Source: Tipula vernalis (taxonomy: Eukaryota; Arthropoda; Insecta; Diptera; Tipulidae). Taken from it: a stretch of 64,000 bases of DNA. The DNA is taken from contig OY282558.1 of NCBI GenBank assembly GCA_958295665.1, positions 307,864,092 to 307,928,091 of the forward strand, read 5' to 3'. Made by a program: the position numbers and the translations under genes. The notes beneath the pieces were generated by a model. That model worked only from the letters and a program-made list of their open reading frames with translations. It did no database searches and had not been told where the DNA came from. Positions 54,575-64,000 of this stretch are shown in pieces. The stretch's first letter is position 1. Each line of letters begins with the position of its first letter.

Positions 54575-56689
54575 ATAATGTATGAAATAACCTCACTTTT
54601 GCCCTTGGAATGATGAAACAGTGACGATTGTACACTGTACGACCACGTGTGTTAACTTTTTCAAGACAAAACAAAAAAATGTATTTCACTGTATTTCCAA
54701 TTTATAATTGGCCAAACTGTAACAGCGCACGTGTACGCCGTCACAACAATTTTTTTTTTCTTTCAATTGAATATTCTCACACTTTTTTTTTGCAATTATG
54801 CAAAAAAAAAAAAATGTAATCCGGTAATTCATATTAAATTTTTGTAATTTCATTTTTTTTTTAATCATTAAGTCTAGTAATTAAATTGGATATTCTGTTT
54901 CCATTAAAAAAAAAAAAAAAAAAATTAATTTACATAATTGAAAAGAAAAAGAAACTTGAGTTGGGGTATGTGTTGTCGGACGAAAAAAAAAAGATCGTCT
55001 TGAAATTTTTTAATTTTTTTTTGTGTGTGAGTCATGGCTGGTCTCCACTTTCGTATTTTTCTCTTGACAAAAAAAAAATCTAGTCCATTTTTTTCCTCGT
55101 GACAATTTTTAGTACACTTTACAAAATACATACACAAAAATTGATTTGAGCATGCGCATTGAAATTTTGTAATATTTTTGTCATGACGTTGTGCCATTTG
55201 ACCATAAATTGTATTTTATGCTCAATTTCATGTCATTTTATGTTGAATATTTTGACAAATAAAATGAAATTTTCATTCTTTTTTGACAAAATTTTGTCCT
55301 TTTAATAAATTTTAGGTGAAAATGTAATAAAATTTGTGTTATTAAAATAAAACAGAAATAATAAATCGTGGAATACAAAAGTAATATGCCAAAAATTGTA
55401 TTATTCGAAAAACGAACCAAATTTTTTTCTTATTCTCAAAGAGAAAAATTAGCTATGTATATTCTTTATGTTAGTAGTTGTACAAAAAATGTCACGAGCC
55501 GTTTGTCATTTACTTTTTGTCAAGAGAAAAATATACAAGTGGAGACCAGCCATCAGTCTGGAAGTTAAATTTTAAGTGTAGAGCCGATCTGGTTCTTTTT
55601 AGTTTTAGAATTTAAGTTAAGTTTAATTAAGTTTTTTATAAAGTGTTACTATAAAATTAAATTTATTAAAAAATTATTTTTTTTTTTTGAGGATAATAAA
55701 TATAAGTGAATTGTGTTTTTGTTAATTTTTTTTTTGTTTTATAAAATTATCTTATATAACAATTGATTAAAAAATAAAAAGAGGAGGATAATTGTTTTGT
55801 TTTAAACCGTCGTCGTGTGAAGTTGTGTTGTTGTTAATTTTTTTTTTTTTGTTATTTTGAATATAAAATTATTAAAGTGGATATAAATGTAAACAGCAGC
55901 ATGCAAAAAAGTGAATTTCTATATTTGCTGTGTCTACAAAAAAAAAAAAAAAATTTATAAAAATATGATTGATTGAAAGTGAATTGTTTTGTAATTATAC
56001 ACGTATGTTGTTTAATTGATATGATATAAAAAAAAAAGTTTTTTTTAAAGTGAAATTGATAGTTGGTATTGTGAATAAAAAGTTTTTGAAAATTTTTAAG
56101 TGTTTTGTCTATAAATATAATCATTCATATAGTTTTTGGATGAATAAATAAATCTTAAACACAAGAGTACCAATTATACATATAAGTACATAAGATACAA
56201 CATAATTCGGAGACACAACAACAATATAAGAATAAAACTAATATAATTATCTAGATAACAGAAAGTTTTGGATAAGACAACAAAACATTTTTTTTTTATA
56301 TAAAGATACTTCTTTGGAATGCATGCATACATTATAATTACGGATTAGAAAAAATTACTTTGTAGTTCAATAAGCAAGCAAAAACCACCACACCGCGCGT
56401 GGAAATCATAATCAAAACAATCAACTGATCAACAGGCTGCAACACCAGATCGTTAAGTATTATATTTTTTTTTTTTTAAGATTATATTATTTAGAATGAG
56501 GCGTTAATCGTCAAACTGAGGATGAATTAGGGCCAGGTAAGTGTCCGAATAGGTAGGTATTCAGAATCACCCTCCCCTTCCCGCGGTTTTATATGACCCA
56601 CATAAACTCTAGAAACCCCACGACATCACCCTGAAGGATATCCTCCAGACCATGAGTAGTGTTACAAAACGTTGGAGCGCCAGTTTTAT
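54575..56689. other. Element F leader, AT-rich with long A/T runs
   Basis: Between the 5' LTR and gag, unusually long (2.1 kb). It contains the 520-bp foldback at 55034-55553 and many poly-A/T tracts but no supported gene. The part nearest the LTR (56500-56690) is GC-richer and probably the original leader. Confidence 0.55.
55034..55553. repeat. 520-bp inverted-repeat element in the leader of F
   Basis: ATGGCTGGTCTCCACTT at the left pairs with AAGTGGAGACCAGCCAT at the right, and TTTTTCTCTTGACAAAAA just inside pairs with TTTTTGTCAAGAGAAAAA. Further in, CTCGTGACA pairs with TGTCACGAG. AT-rich interior, no coding. Confidence 0.8.
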
Positions 56690-56989
56690 AACAGTGGGTA
56701 TTGGCCGATAAGGTGTAATACGTTCCTTTTTTTTTTTTTTAATTAATAAAATAGACTCAACAACTTTTTTTTTATTTAATTTTTTTTATTACAGTATAAA
56801 CATGTCAGACTTCCTCTTCTTTTTTTTTTTTACAAGATTTCAGGGTTTTCTAACACACGACTCTCGCTATTCACCTTTATCCGAATGTATCGGTTTATAC
56901 GATAGATGGCATTAATAATTATAATATATTCTCCATATAATAATTCAAACTACGTTAAAATACGTTAATCTTAAATAATATTGGTTATA
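56690..56989 (-). repeat. Element F 5' LTR (short form, 300 bp)
   Basis: Same ends as the 3' LTR, but lacking the 330-bp block between CTCGCTATTCAC and CTTTATCCGAATG and having about 17 extra bases (ACAAGATTTCAGGG) nearby. Confidence 0.72.
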
Positions 56990-57027
56990 ATTATTATTAT
57001 TTTTTTTTTTTTGTTATTACTATTGAA

Positions 57028-57053
57028 CCTACCATAAAATGTTTTATGGTAGG
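57028..57053. repeat. Perfect 26-bp hairpin
   Basis: CCTACCATAAAA and TTTTATGGTAGG are exact complements around a two-base loop. Role unknown. Confidence 0.6.
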
Positions 57054-57169
57054 ATTTCTTTGTCCTATTTTAACTATTATTGTTTTATTGAATCTTAACA
57101 TCTAAATATCTATATAAAAAAAATTATTGCTACGTAAAATAAAAAAAATACTTATTGCTAGGTAAGTAT

Positions 57170-58940
<1,771 letters not shown>

Positions 58941-59282
58941 AGATTTTATTTTGTTAAATTTTGCGTCTTGCGTGTACCTAGTTTTCCTTGATCTTTTTCT
59001 CTGTACTCCCTTTTTCTGATTGTCGCGCCGCTCCGTGTTGAGTTTTTGCACCACCCGGGCCATATACACAAATACGATAGCAAAACTGTCCCTACATACA
59101 CAAGGCTTTCATTTAAACTTAAATTCACCATTTAAAATTGCCACAATTTCGGCCATCCTACCCTATTGTCGTCCTCGACAATTTACGTCAAATAATATTA
59201 AAACTATAGCTATTAAACAACAAACAAAATAAAAATAAAATAATGTAACTAAGGCTCGAAATACGGCAAACGTTTTTTTTTT

Positions 59283-60358
59283 TTAACAATCGGTTGCCTT
59301 CACCCTTTTTACCAGCTTCAGTCCATCAATGGATAATATACCCTTGTATATGGGAGCAGACTGTTGTTCGCCTTCCACATCCTGCACTAAATAACGATCA
59401 TTGCCAATATATTTAACGATCTCATAAGGGCCACGATACTGATAAGCCAATTTACGACTCTCCCCCGTCGCAGGTGCTTCACTTTTTACCATTACCAAGT
59501 CCTTGGGATTTAGCTTCGAAGCTGTTCGACGATGTTTGTTAAATTGCTTGGATATAACTTCCCTATTTTTCTCTAACAAACTTTCCACGTCTTGTACTTC
59601 TCGTTCAATTCCATTGTCTTCATTAGCAACGATGATTTCATCTATGAGTTGATTTTGCTTAAAGTGTCTCCCTTCGTATCTGAATATTATTCTGGACGGC
59701 GTTGTTTTTGTGATACGATGCTCTGCGTTGTTTATGGCAAATTGTACCTCAACCAATTTGATGTCCCAGTCCCGATTTTCTTCTTCGGATAATATTGCCA
59801 AGCTGGTTGTGATGATTTGATTTACACCTTCCACTTGAGCATTAGCCCGTGCACACGCACTAGCAATTTTCGAATGCACAATATCATAAGTTACGCAAAA
59901 CTCACCAAACTTTTCCGAAATAAACGCAGCACCCCTATCGGTTATCAATCTTACGGGCTTTCTGTAATGTGAAATAAAATGTTGGACAAGTTCTAGTGTA
60001 GATTCTACTCCAACATCGGGGACGGCATACAGAACTACATATTTACTGAACGCGTCGATCATTGACGCCACGTATTTGTTCCCTTTGGTGGAAGTTGGAT
60101 ATGGTCCGATGTGATCCAGGTGGACGGTCACGAAAGGCCTATCTCCCTTGTCTAATGGATGCAAAAATCCTGGTTTTTTCCCGTCTGCTTCTTGAAATAT
60201 AGACATTTCAAGCACCTGTTGGTGTATTCTGTGACAATTTTCCGCATTTTCGGAAAGTAGAAATTTTCCTTTAATTTCAGCAGTGTTTTATCAATTCCCA
60301 TATGACAAACGGATTCGTGTGCATCTCTCACTAGATCATGAACTAACTCTTCCGGAGC
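59283..60358 (-). pseudogene. Element G integrase
   Basis: 60215-59283 is open for 310 codons: VHLDHIGPYPTSTKG (first D), VRLITDRGAAFISEKF (second D), and ACARANAQVEGVNQII (E), then a chromodomain-like or GPY region AYQYRGPYEIVKYI and the tail. The HHCC finger (60358-60215) is present but off-frame: HESVCHMGID, then a C-x-x-C pair. The catalytic triad is intact. Confidence 0.8.
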
Positions 60359-61048
60359 TTATAATCGCCATCGTCCTGTAGTGATCTTGTATACTCGGCA
60401 TTTATGCATCGTAAATCGTTCATGCACCTCGGGATTTCCTTTTTCCAGTTCGTCACGAATATTCATAATGTTCTTATCACCACGTTGCATTGCAGCAACC
60501 CAATTGGTTGCACTTTCTATTCCTAAAACAAATCTATCATCTGCATCTAGCTCTCCTTGGTCATCGCTTGGATTCCTGCTCAGAGCATCAGCTACTAAAT
60601 TGATTTTCCCCTGCACGTATTCGATTTTATAATCAAACTCTACAATTCTTAGGAACCATCTAGCGATTCTTGGATTCATTTCCCTCTTGTTTGCAAGAAG
60701 TTTGAGACTGTTACAGTCAGTTCTGATCACAAATTGTTTTCCTAGTAGGTATACGCGAAATTTTTCGAGTCCAACTACAATCGCTAACGCCTCGAGTTCA
60801 ATAGCGGAGTATCGGCTTTCTTTTTTAGAGGTCTTCCGACTAAAATACCTAACAGGCTTTAGGAATCCACTTTTTTGATGCTGGTATAAAACAGCGGCAA
60901 CGCCCAAAGCACTTGCATCCGTACGCACTTCCGTTTCCGCATCAGGTTTAAATATGGTTAACACTGGTTTCTCAGTTAACACCCGTTTAATCGTATTGAA
61001 TGCGGCTTCCTGTTCACTTCCCCAAACAAACTGTACATTTTTGCGCAA
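60359..61048 (-). pseudogene. Element G RNase H
   Basis: A 229-codon frame with TEVRTDASALGVAAVLYQ, RYSAIELEALAIVVGLEK and RTDCNSLKLL, the three acidic positions of the family. It overlaps the RT frame at 60976-61048 with a shift. It would degrade the RNA strand during cDNA synthesis. Confidence 0.82.
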
Positions 61049-62508
61049 TAGTTCGGATACGGCCTCGCCAGAATTGCGAAATCTCTAATAAATCGCCGAA
61101 AATAACTTGATAGGCCATAGAAACTTCTAACTGCACGTACATCCTTCGGCGTCGGGAAACTTTGCACTGCTTTCACTTTTGAAGTATCTGGTTCTATTAA
61201 ATTGAACGAAATCTCGAACCCTAGGTACTCAATTTTTCTGAAGAAGAATCTGCACTTACTCAGGTTTAGTGTTAAACCGGATCTTTGAATTAAATTCAGG
61301 ATTATCTCCAAATTGGTAAAACCTTCTGCCACTGATTTAGACGGTATGATGATATCATCTAGGTATGCCATTGCGATGCTGTATCGGAAATTCCCCAGAA
61401 TTTGATTAATCAACCGTTGAAAAACAGGTGGACTATTACTAAAGCCAAACGTCATTCGCTTAAATTGGTAACGTCCATCCGGCGTAACTATGGCGGTGAT
61501 TGGTCGAGGTTTATTTGCGACGGGGATTTGATAATACCCACTTGGCGGATCCAAACTTGTGAAATAACAATGATCACGCAATCGATCCAGCTGATCATCT
61601 ATGAGGGGGAGAGGAAAATTCGATATTCGATTCAATGCCCGGTAATCGACGCACATTCTAATCTCACCACTCTTTTTGCGTACTAGTATAATCGGACTGG
61701 CGAAAGGAGAAATGCTGTCGTCAATAATATCAGCCTCCTTTAATTCCTCGATGATTTCTTTAACTTTTTCTCGCTCAATAGGGGCAAGCCTATATGGTCG
61801 ATAATATACTGGCTTATCACTAACGAGATCTATTTTGAAACTAGTCATATTAGTCAAGCCCACCTGCTTTAAGTTGCACGCAATCAAATTCCTATGCTCA
61901 TTTAGCATTACGTGAAGTCGGTTCGCATCTTCACCCTGTAATTGCGTTTGAATCTCATCCATTTGAATCGGCTCTTCGTTCTTCTCAATTGGCCCTAACT
62001 GTTCTTTGCTCGGACTGCATGATTCTCCCCTTGCGATTAATTCGTTTTCTTTCAGTCGTATTTCACCCTCTGATAAATTCAAAATTGGTAACATCGCATC
62101 GCCATTTTCGTTTGTTCGCACCAAACAGCGAGGAATTACTTCGCCACTTTTCCTAACACTGCCTTCAATGCAAACTTCCTCATTTTTCAGTTGGCAGTTT
62201 ACTGCAACATGTGCAACAAAATTTTTTGGTATTACTGTTGCGTTCTCCGCCCACACGGTACACTTTACCGTTGGTGCTACGAGATCATTATCTTTTTTCG
62301 AAATCGTTAGACCACTGTTATCACTAATAATTCGGATATTACTTCTCTCGGTGAATTGGTGTACGACCAACAAATCAATTGATTGTAGTTTATCCGGCAC
62401 GATATAAATATCAACATTCTCTAAGCAAACGTCATCTATTTCTAGTGAACACTTGGCACATCCTCGGAACTTGGATATTTCATGAACGATTTTGATGAAA
62501 TTCGACAA
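60976..62508 (-). pseudogene. Element G RT with satellite-derived N-terminus
   Basis: A 510-codon frame. A region of about 200 residues, probably the protease C-terminus plus a linker, is followed by RT motifs YYRPYRLAPIEREKV, IRMCVDYRALNRIS, FTSLDPPSGYYQIPV (PP where K is usual) and the active-site box AMAYLDDIIIPS. The first 13 or so codons are written in satellite sequence, so the apparent start is not the original one. The frame ends by a shift into RNase H. Confidence 0.78.
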
Positions 62509-62987
62509 GTGCGATTGAAATGGGATTCTAAAATGATATTTAGAAAAAGTTCTAAAATATGGTCAATTAGGAAGGAACTCGGTTATTTCTCAACCGATTA
62601 TGATGAAATTCTACTTGAACGACGGAAATGGGATCTTCAAATGATTTTAAAAATGATTTTTAGATGAAGTTCAGGAATATGGCCAAGTAGGATGGAACTT
62701 TGCTATTTCTTAACCAATTTTGATGAAATTCGATTTGTATGACGGAAATGGGATCTTCAAATGATTTTTAGATTAAGTTCTGGAATATAGCTAATTAGAA
62801 AGGAACTTGGCTATTTCTAGACCAACTGTGAATGTGTTGAAATTCGACATTTACGATGGAAATGGGATTCTAAAATGATTTTTTGAAGAAGTTCTGGAAA
62901 ATAGCCAATTCGGAAAACTCAATTCTAAGAAAATTTTGGGAAGAAGTTCTGGAATAAGCCCAATTAGGAAGGGACATGGTAATTTAA

Positions 62988-63119
62988 CCCTTTGCCTGTC
63001 CTGAGAGTCACATTATACGTGATATATAACCTCATTTAATATACGTATAACATATACTGTAGGGGCGTCTCGATTAAACGGTATGTGCATCATATATTAT
63101 ATGCAGGACTGGCAAAAAG
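62988..63119. repeat. 132-bp TTAA-flanked miniature element in the satellite
   Basis: TTAA at 62984-62987 and 63120-63123. Ends CCCTTTGCCTGTCCTG and its imperfect complement (CAGGACTGGCAAAAAG). Both features are typical of piggyBac-type miniature elements. Confidence 0.85.
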
Positions 63120-63204
63120 TTAATAACCGATTATGATGAAATTCAGCATGTACCCTGGAAATGGGACTCTAACATATCTTTTGGAAGAAATTCTGGAATG
63201 GGGC

Positions 63205-63691
63205 CAAGGGTGGGCAGTAACGAATTACATGTATTTAAATTACGTAATTAAAATACAAATTACAATTTGTAATTTGTATTTTAATTACTCATTTTCCAAG
63301 TAACAGTATCTTGTATTTTAATTACTTAAATTCTAAGTAATTGTAATTTGTATTTTAATTACCTCAGTTTTTAAAATTTCTTATTTAAATTTTTACAAGG
63401 CGCATTAAAATCTGGTTCCAGAGCCATCAGTATAAAACCTAATCTTAATATTCGTTGTTCTAATGATGCGTTTTTTCACTAAACGAATTTTGCCAAATAA
63501 AATTTGTCAATTTACAAATGTAAAGTAATTGTAATTTGTATTTTAATTACAAATTACAATTCAAAGCAATTGTGACTTGCATTTTAATTACTCCACTCGA
63601 AAGTAATTGTAATTTGTATTTTAATTACTGAGTTGCTGTAATTTTTAAAAATATTTTAATTACTCAGTGTAATGTAATTTGCCCAGCCTTG
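63205..63691. repeat. 487-bp hAT-type miniature element in the satellite
   Basis: The 8-bp duplication AATGGGGC is at 63197-63204 and 63692-63699. Ends CAAGGGTGGGCA and TGCCCAGCCTTG (with one mismatch) match the hAT pattern CARGGNTGGGCA. The interior is made of repeated GTAATTTGTATTTTAATTAC words in both orientations. No transposase. Confidence 0.9.
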
Positions 63692-64000
63692 AATGGGGCT
63701 AATACGAAAGGGAGTCGATAAACCCAATTAGAAAGGAATTTGGCCATATCTTAACCGATTATGATTAAATTCAGCATATAAGATTATAAAATAATTTGTT
63801 GATGTCCTTTAAGGACTTCTTCGTAGTTGATCAAATCCCAGAATTTAATCTAAAATTCATTTTAGAATCCCATTTCTATAGCACGTGTCAAATTTCATCA
63901 AAATCGTTCGAGAAATATCCAAATTCTATACTACTTGGCCCTATTTCAGAACTACACCAAAAAATCATTTGAAGATCCCATTTCCATCATACAAGTCAAA

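Larger units (their letters stand above)
48985..56989 (-). mobile_element. Element F: Ty3/Gypsy retrotransposon, about 8 kb
   Basis: LTRs at 48985-49611 and about 56690-56989 share ends and most sequence but differ by a 330-bp block. Four-base repeats ATTA sit outside both (48981-48984 and 56990-56993). The primer-binding-like TGGCGCTCCAACG lies about 8 nt past the 5' LTR, and a purine tract GAGGGGGAGG precedes the 3' LTR. A 2.1-kb leader, gag, protease, RT, RNase H and integrase follow in order. A few frameshifts break the genes. The LTRs do not have TG and CA ends, so exact boundaries are uncertain by a few bases. Confidence 0.8.
59165..62470 (-). mobile_element. Element G: 5'-truncated Ty3/Gypsy pol
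   Basis: RT, RNase H and integrase are in order on the minus strand. After the integrase stop (59283) comes a G/A-rich motif GTCGAGGACGACAATAGGG that resembles the 3' end preceding an LTR, so an LTR may run from about 59150 leftwards. The right side ends in satellite DNA near 62470, so gag and protease are lost. Confidence 0.72.
62466..64000. repeat. Satellite of about 110-120 bp units, with an inversion
   Basis: The core GATGAAATTC recurs at 62494, 62602 and 62722 and in altered form near 62835, with shared words GGAAATGGGATCTTCAAATG, GTTCTGGAATATGGCCAA and TTATTTCTCAACCGATTATG. Copies continue at 63124-63196 and 63700-63780. From about 63830 to the window end the same unit appears in reverse orientation (TTTCATCAAAATCG, GATCCCATTTCC). 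Units are diverged, so the array is old. It runs off the window. Confidence 0.85.

Overview
The window looks like a stretch of a fairly large, AT-rich insect genome, most likely a dipteran. Reasons: short 64-66 nt introns, TTG/CAA trinucleotide tails, and a mix of mag-like Ty3/Gypsy, I-like LINE, mariner, P/THAP-type, hAT-like and TTAA-type elements. It is almost entirely repeats. The only well-supported ordinary host gene is a three-exon THAP-domain gene on the minus strand (45373-48299). A second THAP gene with a P-element-transposase-like body (6059-7972, minus) is either an immobile transposon copy or a domesticated gene. I saw no tRNA, rRNA or CRISPR.

Layout. 0-5 kb: a small coding-like fragment, a decayed LOA/I-type LINE relic, then AT-rich filler. 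5.2-8.1 kb: three small inverted-repeat elements and the P-like THAP gene. 9.9-15.1 kb: a complete I-like LINE (ORF1 + ORF2, both open) between perfect 15-bp target duplications. 15.6-16.4 kb: the LTR and integrase tail of an old CsRn1-like Gypsy element. 17.5-20.6 kb: a deleted mag-like Gypsy element (A) with a GCCAT duplication. 20.8-21.5 kb: three foldback elements packed end to end. 21.7-23.3 kb: MADF, Env and DDE-transposase fragments. 23.4-31.2 kb: a CsRn1-like Gypsy element (C) split by a mag-like element (B; LTRs 24464-24760 and 28767-29062, duplication GTTCG). 31.3-34.8 kb: mag-like element D (181-bp LTRs, duplication GTATA). 35.5-36.7 kb: a 1.2-kb composite palindrome. 38.0-42.7 kb: mag-like element E (187-bp LTRs, duplication ATTAT), one LTR of which holds a 214-bp foldback. 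43.4-44.0 kb: mariner relic. 45.2-48.3 kb: THAP gene with miniature elements in its first intron. 49.0-57.0 kb: Gypsy element F. 57.2-62.5 kb: further Gypsy fragments (H, G) and a long CA microsatellite. 62.5-64 kb: a roughly 110-120 bp satellite, itself hit by a TTAA-type and a hAT-type miniature element.

The most informative signals are structural. Six insertions have exact boundaries and target duplications readable directly from the sequence, several are nested and so can be ordered in time, and many young-looking insertions carry broken genes. That suggests mobilisation in trans or consensus errors. The most unusual objects are the composite palindrome at 35471-36698, the three-foldback array at 20841-21474 and the P-like THAP gene that appears to lack a catalytic aspartate.
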